Assembly (NCBI GenBank): GCA_051745935.1
Contig: JBNJEM010000408.1
Span: forward strand, 1 to 7,251
Length of the DNA: 7,251 bases
Direction of reading: 5' to 3'
From: JBNJEM01 sp051745935
Lineage (GTDB): Bacteria > Planctomycetota > Planctomycetia > Pirellulales > Pirellulaceae
Shown here piece by piece: positions 1 to 6,150 of this stretch (its first letter is position 1; each line of letters starts with the position of its first letter). Position numbers and translations under genes: made by a program. The notes under the pieces were generated by a model. It was not told the DNA's origin. It did no database searches and was given only the letters and a program-made list of their open reading frames with translations.

Positions 1-411
1 CCGCCAGCCCATGCACCCGGCGCACGGGGTGGGCGCCGCGGGCGGACGAAGGCTCTGAATGCGCCGTGGCGGCGTGAGGCGGGCTGGGGATGAAGGTGCC
101 TTCCGTCTCGGGACGGAGTCCCAAGCTACCGGAACGGCGAGAACGCCGGCCGTAGCTCGGGAATCCTTTCCCGAGACGAACCGCCGGAACGTCCCGCCAC
201 GACCCCCGCCCGTCGAAGAGGCAGCGGAGCTGTACCGCGGCGCGTCAACGACCCCGGTAGACCTCGAACGACCAGGCCACTCCGCCAAGGTCCGCGGACT
301 GGAACCCCGCCAGCCCATGCACCCGGCGCACGGGGTGGGCGCCGCGGGCGGACGAAGGCTCTGAATGCCCGGTGGCGGCGTGACGCGGGCTGGGGATGAA
401 GGTGCCTTCCG
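1..411. repeat. 306-bp tandem repeat, one full unit plus partial second unit
   Basis: Positions 1-105 recur at 307-411 with only three mismatches (63/369, 65/371 and 78/384), so the period is 306 bp. The left edge of the window cuts the array, so more units may lie outside. After 411 the match stops abruptly inside 'ccttccg', and unrelated sequence leads into the next gene. The unit is very GC-rich and full of inverted repeats. Because 306 is divisible by three, a plus-strand frame (59-364) stays open across the unit, but its translation is rich in Arg, Gly and Pro and has no domain character, so I do not call it a gene. I do not recognise the repeat family. Confidence 0.85.
102..175 (+). ncRNA. 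Candidate structured RNA: three consecutive stem-loops inside the 306-bp repeat
   Basis: Three hairpins follow one another. First, 102-107 pairs with 112-117 (six pairs, loop TCGG). Second, 124-128 pairs with 153-157, 130-132 with 150-152, and 135-139 with 144-148 around an AGAA loop. Third, 158-163 pairs with 168-173 around TCCT; this stem can extend to 156-163/168-175 by borrowing two bases from the second. Such density of perfect pairing suggests selection on RNA structure. The style recalls the folded 5' domains of group II introns, but I see no domain V and no reverse transcriptase, so that link is only a guess. The strand is uncertain, since perfect stems fold on both. Confidence 0.35.
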
Positions 412-435
412 GTCGACGTCGGGACTATTGTCGTA

Positions 436-750
436 ATGATTCAAAGCTGCGATCTCGAGAATCGCAAGGCGCCGATGGTTGCTTGTTGCCCGGTCCACAC
501 GGTGGACGAATTCGAATCGTTCAACGAACGTTTCAAACGGAAGGGTGAGTGGGAGAACGTGCGTCGCGGCGAAATTGCCGGACTTCACCTGCTCCCCGGC
601 GCCGATATCGAGGACAACCGTTTTTGCCTCGTGGTCGACTTTCGCGTGATCCACAGTCTCACAATCGAACACGTCAGCGAGTTCATTAAAAACGTTGGGC
701 ACCACCCGCGTCTGTAATCTTTCTATGTCGAGCATATGTCGCAAGCATTC
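436..750 (+). pseudogene. Decayed, 3'-truncated hypothetical protein gene
   Basis: An open frame of 93 codons runs from ATG 436 (an alternative ATG at 475 gives MVACCPVH) to TAA at 715-717. Reading through the stop, the same frame continues to 750 as S-F-Y-V-E-H-M-S-Q-A-F. From memory, a hypothetical family common in planctomycetes and cyanobacteria has a start like MACCPV, a middle like VVDFRV and an end like RSPYxEHxSQAFARFFMRVGLP. Residues CCPVHTVDEF, LVVDFRVIHS and the read-through EHMSQAF fit that pattern. The gene therefore seems to have gained a nonsense change and lost its last dozen or so codons where it meets the Res fragment at about 750. The family's function is unknown to me. It could instead be expressed as a 93-aa protein. 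Confidence 0.55.
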
Positions 751-1500
751 GAGGTTGAAGAGGTTCTTTTCGTTGAGGTCGTAAGACTGGCGGCGAAGCG
801 CCCGGCCGATGACCTGTTCGCATAGAAGCTGTGTGCCGAAGGCTCGGACGCCGAGTACGTGGGTGACATTGTTGGCGTCCCAGCCTTCGGTGAGCATCGA
901 GACCGACACCACGCATCGGACCGATTCGCCAAGCTGCCCTTCCTTGCCAACGGTGTTCATGACCTCGCGGAGCAGGTCCTGGTCGGTGAGATTCTCCGCC
1001 TGGCGGCGGTCGCCGGTGCGTTCGATGATCTCGCGGCGGAAGCGGTCGATCTCGTCGGAGGCGATGTCCCGGAAGTTCTTGTCCAGGGCGTCGCCGGATT
1101 CGAGCTGCTCGCTGTCGATCAGGAGCGTTCGCGGCCGGCCGAGCACGTTGCCGTGCTCATCGAAGTTGCGGAACAGCTCTAGCCTGCCGTTCTCCAGCGT
1201 GGTCGAGCCGTCCTCGTTTTCACGGTGGAATCCGGAGATGTAGTCGTACACGAGCTTTGACGTGGAGGTGTTGTTGCAGACGACGATGAAGCACGGCGGG
1301 ATCTTGATGCCGGCCTGCCGCCACAGCTCGTATGTCTTTTCGTAGTGGCCGTACAGAGCCTCCAGCGCCGTTTGGAGTTCCACCGGGATGCTGAGGGGAT
1401 CGAGCGTTTTCGCCTTGCCATGTCCCTTCTTCGGCATGCGTTTGCGGATGTGCTCGAGCATCTGAGGAAACTCCCAGCCGGTATCGAAGAACACACCGTG
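748..1500 (-). pseudogene. Internal fragment of a type III restriction enzyme Res (helicase) subunit
   Basis: The minus-strand frame starting with CAC at 1500-1498 reads without a stop through about 250 codons of recognisable Res sequence. Motifs in order: MPKKGHGK, ALYGHYEKTYELW, FIVVCNNTSTSKLVYDYISG, LLIDSEQLESG, LLREVMNTVGK, SVSMLTEGWDANNVTHVLG, GTQLLCEQVIGRALRRQSYD, LFNLE. The SMLTEGWD and QVIGRALRR blocks are the superfamily 2 helicase motifs V and VI of the class whose full proteins are about 850-1000 aa. The N-terminal Walker A and DExx part and the C-terminal nuclease domain are absent, as is any mod methyltransferase. Homology ends at 748-751, where the hypothetical gene's end begins on the other strand. 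The frame can be opened at an ATG at 1545 that overlaps the next gene, but there is no sign of function. Confidence 0.85.
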
Positions 1501-1519
1501 CCACGCACCGTTTCTTTTG

Positions 1520-2287
1520 CTACACGAACCAACCGGCGACTTCATTCAGGCCGGCTTCCGGCGCTTGGCTGGGCCAGTACTCCAGGCCGACGTAGCCCGT
1601 GTAGTTGGTGGCCTGGATTTCCGCGAAGATGGAGGGATAGTCCAGTTCTCCCACCGTCAGCTCGTGACGGCCGGGGTTGCCGGCGGCGTGGAAGTGTCCG
1701 ATTCTTTCGATGTTTGACGTGATAGTGTGGATCAAGTGTCCTTCACTGACCTGTTGGTGGTAGATGTCAAACAGCACTTTCACGCACGGACTTCCAACTT
1801 CATCAATAATCGCGAAGGCTTCGTCACTCCGGACCAGATAGTATCCGGCATGATCGACCAGTTCGTTCAGCGGTTCGATTACCAACGTGATGTCGGCCTG
1901 TTCCAGCATGGGAGCGGCCGCTTTCAAGCCTTCTACCAGAGAGTCGTGTTGTTCGGATCGGGGAACGCCAGCTTGAAAGTCGCCGACTTGAGAAATCAAC
2001 GTGGGACAATCCAGTTTTTGGGCAACGGCAATGGATTCGCTCAAGCCTCGGAGATAGTCGTCGCGGCGGTTGGGGTCGACGAGGCTGATGAATTTCGTGC
2101 AGCACGCGGCGATGTTCAATCCGTGGCGGTCGCGGGCCGCCATCAACCGGGCCAGGTCTTTCTCCCACCATCCCCAGAATTCAAATGCGCTGATTCCGGC
2201 GTTGGCCACGATCCGCAAGGCGTCATCGCATGTCATATGGCCCAACACGGCATCGATACAGACCGACGGGATCAAACGATCAACCAT
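1520..2287 (-). CDS. Hydroxypyruvate isomerase-like TIM-barrel sugar isomerase
   Basis: This 255-aa protein belongs to the xylose isomerase-like TIM-barrel superfamily (AP_endonuc_2 fold) and resembles Hyi, which interconverts hydroxypyruvate and tartronate semialdehyde. The length matches the family (about 258 aa). Visible active-site blocks: VIEPLN 136-141 (Glu138), FDIYHQQ 173-179 (Asp174), HFHAAGNPGRHE 198-209 and YVGLEYWP 232-239 (Glu236). The two Glu are the expected catalytic and metal-binding pair. Where E. coli Hyi has HVQIAG, this protein has HFHAAG, so His200 replaces the Gln ligand (inference). There is no signal peptide, so it is cytoplasmic. I chose ATG 2287 because an AAAGGAGT sits four bases upstream. 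The frame is open to 2551, but that extension has no protein character. The C-terminus ends at GWFV, right where the Res fragment begins, so a few terminal residues may have been replaced. Actual substrate is uncertain. Confidence 0.85.
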   Translation of the reverse strand: MVDRLIPSVCIDAVLGHMTCDDALRIVANAGISAFEFWGWWEKDLARLMAARDRHGLNIAACCTKFISLVDPNRRDDYLRGLSESIAVAQKLDCPTLISQVGDFQAGVPRSEQHDSLVEGLKAAAPMLEQADITLVIEPLNELVDHAGYYLVRSDEAFAIIDEVGSPCVKVLFDIYHQQVSEGHLIHTITSNIERIGHFHAAGNPGRHELTVGELDYPSIFAEIQATNYTGYVGLEYWPSQAPEAGLNEVAGWFV

Positions 2288-2291
2288 TATT

Positions 2292-2299
2292 ACTCCTTT
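2292..2299 (-). promoter_or_regulatory. Strong Shine-Dalgarno for the Hyi-like gene
   Basis: On the minus strand AAAGGAGT lies four bases before ATG 2287. It decides the start over the longer open frame reaching 2551. Confidence 0.8.
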
Positions 2300-2320
2300 G
2301 TTGATACTCAAGGCGTCCTC

Positions 2321-2329
2321 AGTATACCA
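2321..2329 (-). promoter_or_regulatory. Extended -10 promoter element for the Hyi-like gene
   Basis: The minus strand reads TGG-TATACT, an extended -10 (TGn plus five of six consensus bases). It would start transcription near 2313-2315 and give a short leader of about 25-30 nt carrying the Shine-Dalgarno. No good -35 hexamer is visible 17 nt upstream, which suits an extended -10 promoter. Confidence 0.45.
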
Positions 2330-2394
2330 CGGTCGGTATGCCCCTGCCGGTTCGGTTTCCCGGTTGGGAAGGTGTCCCGCACCACCCCCATTGC

Positions 2395-2425
2395 CCGGTG
2401 ACCGGACTAGCGGCGGAGCCTCCGC
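2395..2425. repeat. Pair of GC-rich palindromes, possible REP-like element
   Basis: Two near-perfect palindromes lie eight bases apart: CCGGT-G-ACCGG at 2395-2405 and GCGGAG-C-CTCCGC at 2413-2425. They sit upstream of the Hyi-like promoter in noncoding DNA. The sequence between and around them (actagcggcggagcctccgc) has the feel of a dispersed intergenic repeat, but only one copy is in the window. Confidence 0.35.
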
Positions 2426-2438
2426 TTTGCGATACGTA

Positions 2439-2484
2439 TAGGCCTTGATCGATAGCCGTGAGGGCGATGGATGCCTCAGGCCTA
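2439..2484. repeat. 7-bp inverted repeat TAGGCCT / AGGCCTA
   Basis: TAGGCCT at 2439-2445 and its reverse complement AGGCCTA at 2478-2484 are separated by 32 bases. It could be a weak stem-loop or the edges of a small element. The arms are short enough to be chance. Confidence 0.25.
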
Positions 2485-2571
2485 ATGTTCTGGGGGGAGT
2501 GTGTCGCCCTGTTTTCCGCGTGCCGCTACAATTGCTTACACGGCGATCCAATTGATGATTGCTCTGACGCC

Positions 2572-2597
2572 CTGTGCAGCGATGCTGTGCAGCGATG
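2572..2597. repeat. Perfect 13-bp tandem duplication
   Basis: CTGTGCAGCGATG occurs twice head to tail (2572-2584 and 2585-2597) just beyond the end of the remnant frame that stops at 2624. It looks like replication slippage in noncoding or decaying DNA. Confidence 0.8.
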
Positions 2598-2623
2598 AAG
2601 TATACTCGGGAGAGCGTTCTCCT

Positions 2624-2968
2624 TCAACGGTGCTCTTGTATGGCGTGACTGGCATCGTGCGATGGACAGGAAAGATTGAAGCGGGGCGTGTCAGCGATCT
2701 GCTCTTCCACCACCTTGATGTTCCACCGCCACTCGCCGAAAATGACCGGCTCCAACCCGCCCTCCGACATCGACGGCATGTCCCCAGCTTTGAGGCGGTA
2801 AGGGCTCGCTTTCCAAAGTCCTCCCCTGGAGATCCCGTCGCAGTAATGGGCTTCGTCGCGGAGCACTTGCTTTTCGAATGCGATGTTTTGGGCCCCGGCG
2901 GCGCCGGGAAACAATGGAAGACCGAGCGCCGGTCCCAATCTCGGCCCAGCTCACTCAAGCGAAGTCAT
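2624..2968 (-). pseudogene. Remnant of a secreted protein gene downstream of the PIG-L gene
   Basis: Nine bases after the PIG-L stop, an ATG (2968) opens MTSLE and then hits TGA at 2953-2951. The frame then stays open to a TGA at 2624. The read-through has what looks like the end of a signal peptide, LPLFPGAAGAQN, followed by FEKQVLRDEAHYCDGIS. From memory, planctomycete FG-GAP/VCBS repeat proteins begin their mature part with a similar block (FEKxVLxDxYYCDGIxxGDFNRDG), but the GDxNxDG calcium-loop that should come next is missing and the rest (SEGGLEPVIFGEWRWNIKVV) is not recognisable. This suggests a gene once coupled to PIG-L and now broken by a nonsense codon and a larger deletion. The FG-GAP assignment is a weak inference. 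Confidence 0.35.
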
Positions 2969-2977
2969 GGCGATGGT

Positions 2978-4000
2978 TTACTCTTGGGAGTCCTCGTCGG
3001 GCTCGGGATAGAAGGGAAAGTATCGGCGCAGATCTTCCTCGCTCGGTTGGCGACCGTACTCGCAAATCTCGAAGGCCTCGGCGTATTGAACCTTTTTCCC
3101 GGCCTGTTCGCCGTAGAGTTCGATCAGTTGCTCTCGACACCGATCGGCAATGGTGGCAAATCGCCTTTTGAATTGGCGGCGTGCTTGTTCCACTCGCGTT
3201 TTCTTTTCCTTCGCATTTTTGGGGATACGCGCTGGCGACCCGAGCGCGCCTCCTTCGATGAATTGCGATTCCATGACCATGAGCGCGTCGACCTTCCGTT
3301 CGATCACGTCATCGATGGCGACCACGACATCCGCCTGGAATGGGGCTGGTTTCTGGAATCGGTCGTAGGAGTAGAGGAAAATCGGGTTGGTTTTCAAGGG
3401 CGGGACATCGGGGCAGAAGAATGGCACGGCGACCATGTAGGCTGAGTCTTGCATGAGCACGCCGGTGTAGCGGTGGTCGGGATGATAGTCATTGGGCCGG
3501 TGCCCGATGACGATATCCGCGTTCCACCCACGGATGAGCCGCGTGAAGGTTTTCCGGTTTTCCAGCGTCGGCATCAACTCGCCATCGTGGTTGTCCAGCA
3601 CTTGAGTTTCGGCGTCCAGGATCTTGGCTGCCTTTTGGACCTCCTGTTTGCGCCGCTGGGCCAGTGGCCCGCCGGCCATTCTCCAGTGACCAATATCGCC
3701 GTTGGTGAGGGAGACGAATTTGACGGGATAACCGGCGCGGGACCAAAGAATCGCGGAACCACCGGCGCGAATCTCGCAATCATCTGGATGGGCGCCAAAC
3801 ACAATGATACGGGGTTTTGACCCTTTCGTGTCCTTGGCGGTCCCCGTGGTCTTCGCAAGCTCTTCGCTCACGCTGTGAGCCCGCTTTCCTTGGGAGTCAT
3901 CCGGCGTGTCCGCCCAGGCGGGGAACGCCCCGAACAAAACCGCCGAAACCCATATCGTTGCCGTGATAACCGAAAACCGAAACAAATAGACTCTTTTCAT
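2978..4000 (-). CDS. Secreted PIG-L/LmbE family N-acetylglucosamine-type deacetylase
   Basis: A 340-aa protein of the PIG-L/LmbE family, zinc enzymes that remove acetyl groups from N-acetylated amino sugars. The zinc-site motifs are AHPDDCE (residues 70-76) and HPDH within HRPNDYHPDHRYTG (residues 173-176). VLDNHDGEL and ADIVIGHRPND fit the Rossmann-like core. An N-terminal signal peptide (KR, then about 20 hydrophobic residues, cleavage probably after FPAWA at residue 30) sends it out of the cytoplasm, and residues 31-62 are a hydrophilic linker. The C-terminus is charged (EPDEDSQE). I start at ATG 4000, with AAGGAA eight bases upstream; a TTG one codon earlier is less likely. The gene that may have followed in the operon is degraded. 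The substrate cannot be read from sequence; a glycan outside the membrane is likely. Confidence 0.9.
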   Translation of the reverse strand: MKRVYLFRFSVITATIWVSAVLFGAFPAWADTPDDSQGKRAHSVSEELAKTTGTAKDTKGSKPRIIVFGAHPDDCEIRAGGSAILWSRAGYPVKFVSLTNGDIGHWRMAGGPLAQRRKQEVQKAAKILDAETQVLDNHDGELMPTLENRKTFTRLIRGWNADIVIGHRPNDYHPDHRYTGVLMQDSAYMVAVPFFCPDVPPLKTNPIFLYSYDRFQKPAPFQADVVVAIDDVIERKVDALMVMESQFIEGGALGSPARIPKNAKEKKTRVEQARRQFKRRFATIADRCREQLIELYGEQAGKKVQYAEAFEICEYGRQPSEEDLRRYFPFYPEPDEDSQE

Positions 4001-4003
4001 CAA

Positions 4004-4268
4004 ACAAGTTCCTTGTGATGGACGCCACCAAGATGTTGAATCAGGACCGTGACACCTTGCATCTCCGACACACCGTGCCCCGTGATACGTGTTCCAACGG
4101 CCGGTAACAAACCCCGTCTCTCGCTTTCCACGCGCCTTTCACCGCCAATCCAGCTTCTTCCAATGTACCGTCCTGGACAGCCGCTGCAATCGCGCAATGG
4201 AAGAAAACCATGATTTCCGTGAACGCTTATGGCGAAATCACGTTCGGCCATTTAGCCTGGTGTGCTGT
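4004..4268. other. Intergenic stretch with no recognisable feature
   Basis: Apart from the AAGGAA Shine-Dalgarno of the PIG-L gene (about 4009-4014), I find no credible gene, RNA or terminator. Frames open here translate into low-complexity shadows. Confidence 0.5.
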
Positions 4269-4544
4269 TCAGATCCCCAGCTGTCCCAAGCCGTCAATCA
4301 TGCGGAGCACCAGGCCCGAGATGGTGGGGTGGGAGACTTGGAAATGCTCTTCGGCATCGCGGAGTCGTTGTAAGAGCGACTCGGACTGTAACGGCGTGGT
4401 GTCCGTTTGCCCCAAAGCGCTGTGAAGCTCGTCCAAGGCTTCTTCCAGCACCTGGCGCGACTCGGCGTCGAGGGGGTCCAACGAGTCGAGTTCCGCTTCT
4501 AATTCCTTGACGATTCCCCGAAGTTTCTCGATTCGTTCCGGCAT
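4269..4544 (-). CDS. DUF4404 family small protein
   Basis: A 91-aa acidic protein matching the pattern of DUF4404: an N-terminal helix (ERIEKLRGIVKELEAELDSL), the block LDAESRQVLEEALDEL at about residues 25-40, a variable polar linker (residues 45-56), then LLQRLRDAEEHFQVSHPTISGLV and the ending RMIDGLGQLGI. The length agrees with the family (about 85-95 aa). It is predicted to be helical with coiled-coil tendency at residues 3-43. It has no signal peptide or membrane segment. The function is unknown. ATG 4544 is supported by TAGGAA six bases upstream. It stands apart from its neighbours: PIG-L begins 268 bases downstream, and the nearest upstream gene ends 314 bases away, so it is probably transcribed alone. 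The MITE lies about 90 bases upstream of its start and may touch its promoter region. Confidence 0.85.
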   Translation of the reverse strand: MPERIEKLRGIVKELEAELDSLDPLDAESRQVLEEALDELHSALGQTDTTPLQSESLLQRLRDAEEHFQVSHPTISGLVLRMIDGLGQLGI

Positions 4545-4583
4545 GTGTGATTCCTAGCTGATGGGACGCGTAAACTTGCAATC

Positions 4584-4598
4584 GCCACCAACGGTGGC
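4584..4598 (+). other. Perfect 6-bp stem with 3-base loop
   Basis: GCCACC-AAC-GGTGGC followed by TTTCT on the plus strand has a terminator-like shape, but no plus-strand gene precedes it. On the minus strand it would lie in the leader of the DUF4404 gene, 40 bases before its ATG, where it could act as a 5' stem-loop. Confidence 0.4.
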
Positions 4599-4636
4599 TT
4601 TCTCGAAGAGCAGGACGCATTCTCTCATAATCATTA

Positions 4637-4735
4637 GAGCCTATCCAAAAGCCGTCGGGAACTGGCTTATTTCGCGGAGTCTTCGGAGCAAAACGTGCCT
4701 GTCCTCCTCTTCCCAGATGGTTTTTGGATAGGCTC
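4637..4735. mobile_element. 99-bp MITE with 17-bp terminal inverted repeats
   Basis: The left end (4637-4653) reads GAGCCTATCCAAAAGCC. The right end (4719-4735), read on the minus strand, is GAGCCTATCCAAAAACC, so 16 of 17 bases match and the outer 14 are identical. Both ends are flanked by TTA (4634-4636 and 4736-4738), a 3-bp target duplication. There is no transposase inside, so it is a non-autonomous element. The GAGCC-type ends and TNA duplication suit IS5-family elements of the IS1031 kind, an inference from memory. It inserted into the AT-rich palindrome TAATCATTA between the DUF4404 gene and the protease operon. Confidence 0.85.
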
Positions 4736-4774
4736 TTAACCGGTTGCATGCCCTGCCACTGAAACGTTCGGATT

Positions 4775-4794
4775 CCGCCTATTCGGTAGGGCGG
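4775..4794 (-). terminator. Possible weak terminator hairpin after the protease operon
   Basis: CCGCCTA-TTCGG-TAGG-G-CGG forms a seven-pair stem with one bulged base, 65 bases after the stop of the 411-aa protein. There is no T-run on the minus strand after it, so intrinsic termination is doubtful. Confidence 0.25.
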
Positions 4795-4858
4795 GGTTGG
4801 ATTACCGCTCCGAATCGGCTCGTAACGAGGGTTCCAGCGGTCCCAAAGGAGCGTCTGG

Positions 4859-6094
4859 TCAATGACTGGCCTCCAACTCCATGTCGACCGCGTTTGGCCG
4901 CGCGGGGACCTGTGTTGCTCGTGTTGCTACCGGGAGCGTGACCGACGTGGCCTCGCGGGCGGCCAGGGATTTCAGGATGGGACGCACGACCTCGGCGGGG
5001 ATGGCATAGCAGCCAATGCGGCTGGCGCGGGCGATATTCACGCCAATCGCTTCTCCGTCAAGGTTGACCAGGACGCCACCACATTGGTTGGGAGTAAGCT
5101 CGGAGTCGTGTTGCATGGCGGCGGGGAAGAGGAATCGCCGCTTGCTGAGCGGCGTTCCCAGGCCACTTTGAAAACGGGCCCGACGGCTACTGAGTGTATT
5201 GGCGACGCTGCCCAGACTCGCGGTGATCCGTTTCTTTTCGCCATGGCGCAGAATCGATAGTTCGATTTCGTCGCCCGGAAGCATTTGGCTGGTTGTGTTG
5301 ACCATGTCATCGGAGCGTTCCATCGGCTTGCCGTTGGCACGCACAATCACGTCGCCCCGCGAGAGGCCGGCTTCGGCGGCGCCGCTTCCCGGCACCACGT
5401 ACGTGACCCGGGGGCCTGGCTGGTCCTCGGTCATCTGGATTCCCAGAACGCCGCCTCGTACGCGATGGGACGCGACACTGACGATTCCGATCGCCCGCGG
5501 CACCTCGGCCAAACCGGGGGTTACGACCCAGCCCCCGACCGATGGGTCATCCCCATCGCTCCAACGGATCGCGGGTAAATCCTGGGCGGGGATCCTTAGC
5601 AGCGCCAAATCGCTGCCGTGATCGATACCGAGTAACCGAGCTGGATGCCGAGTCCCATCACGCAACTGACACACCACCCGTTCGGCGAGTTCACTTCCCT
5701 TGGTAACAATCAAACCATCCGGATCGATGATGGTCCCCAGGGCCACCTGTTCGTCGTCGCACAAAACACGGACCATGCATTTGGCCGGAAACGCCACGCT
5801 TTCCTGGAACGCCTCCAAGACCGCCGTTTCACTGCGAGCATGGGGGCTGGTCTCGTGCCCCGTCATCGCGGCGGCCAGCTTTTCGAGCCAATGCGTCTGG
5901 TTTGGTGGGGCCGGTTTGCTTTCGGAGGAAGGCGCCTGCTTCGTTTCGCCCGGTTCACGGGGGCCAGCAGCAGAGGCCGCTTCGAGCGGGCTGCCGAACA
6001 CCGCGAGCCCCGCCGACAGGAGAATCACCAAGCGCCACGCGGGCCGCACGGTCAGAAATGCCGCAGTCACGTTCCGTCTCCTCGTTCCGCTCAT
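4859..6094 (-). CDS. PDZ-containing S1C pseudo-protease (HtrA-like, catalytically dead)
   Basis: A 411-aa exported protein built on the HtrA/S1C fold. Residues 1-43 look like a signal peptide (Arg-rich start, LVILLSAGLAVFG core). A polar Pro/Ser linker follows to about residue 65. The first barrel includes LGTIIDPDGLIVTKGSEL (119-136), where active proteases have TAAHV, so the catalytic His is gone. SDLALL (161-166) keeps the Asp. A PDZ domain (about 214-292: GVLGIQM, VVPGSGAAEAGLSRGDVIVRANG) then interrupts the second barrel, which resumes with MQHDSELTPNQCGGVLVNLDGEAIG (327-351) and GCYAIPAEVV. NQCGGV replaces GDSGGP, with Cys338 at the Ser position. From memory, this TKASEL/CGG family is widespread in planctomycetes, so the change is not a recent mutation. 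It lies 48 bases after an active paralogue. A weak GGAAA stands seven bases before ATG 6094. Confidence 0.85.
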   Translation of the reverse strand: MSGTRRRNVTAAFLTVRPAWRLVILLSAGLAVFGSPLEAASAAGPREPGETKQAPSSESKPAPPNQTHWLEKLAAAMTGHETSPHARSETAVLEAFQESVAFPAKCMVRVLCDDEQVALGTIIDPDGLIVTKGSELAERVVCQLRDGTRHPARLLGIDHGSDLALLRIPAQDLPAIRWSDGDDPSVGGWVVTPGLAEVPRAIGIVSVASHRVRGGVLGIQMTEDQPGPRVTYVVPGSGAAEAGLSRGDVIVRANGKPMERSDDMVNTTSQMLPGDEIELSILRHGEKKRITASLGSVANTLSSRRARFQSGLGTPLSKRRFLFPAAMQHDSELTPNQCGGVLVNLDGEAIGVNIARASRIGCYAIPAEVVRPILKSLAAREATSVTLPVATRATQVPARPNAVDMELEASH

Positions 6095-6137
6095 CGGTTT
6101 GTTTCCGGTATCCCAGGTGTATGAAAACTCTCACTCG

Positions 6138-6150
6138 ACCGTTCAACGGT
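6138..6150. repeat. Palindrome across the stop codon between the two protease genes
   Basis: ACCGTT-C-AACGGT overlaps the TGA (6143-6145) of the upstream protease. The six-base arms with a one-base centre cannot form a tight hairpin as such. It could be a protein-binding or mRNA-processing site, or chance. Confidence 0.3.

Noticed and set aside
59..364. 101-codon plus-strand open frame over the repeat
   Set aside because: It spans almost exactly one repeat period, its composition is Arg/Gly/Pro-rich without domain character, and the DNA is dominated by perfect hairpins. It is most likely an accident of high GC.
748..1500. A working restriction-modification system
   Set aside because: Only the middle of Res is present. 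The N-terminal ATPase motifs, the nuclease domain and any methyltransferase are missing, so it is a relic.
2288..2551. N-terminal extension of the Hyi-like protein
   Set aside because: The added residues are low-complexity and unlike the family, they cover the promoter and Shine-Dalgarno, and the protein starting at 2287 already has the full family length.
2501..3445. 314-codon plus-strand open frame
   Set aside because: It is antisense to the PIG-L gene, which has clear catalytic motifs, a signal peptide and a Shine-Dalgarno. The plus-strand translation shows no family features.
4000..4251. 83-codon minus-strand frame ahead of the PIG-L gene
   Set aside because: It has no recognisable motif or ribosome binding site and overlaps the Shine-Dalgarno and start of the PIG-L gene.
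4584..4598. Rho-independent terminator on the plus strand
   Set aside because: The stem and short T-run look right, but there is no plus-strand gene for it to end.
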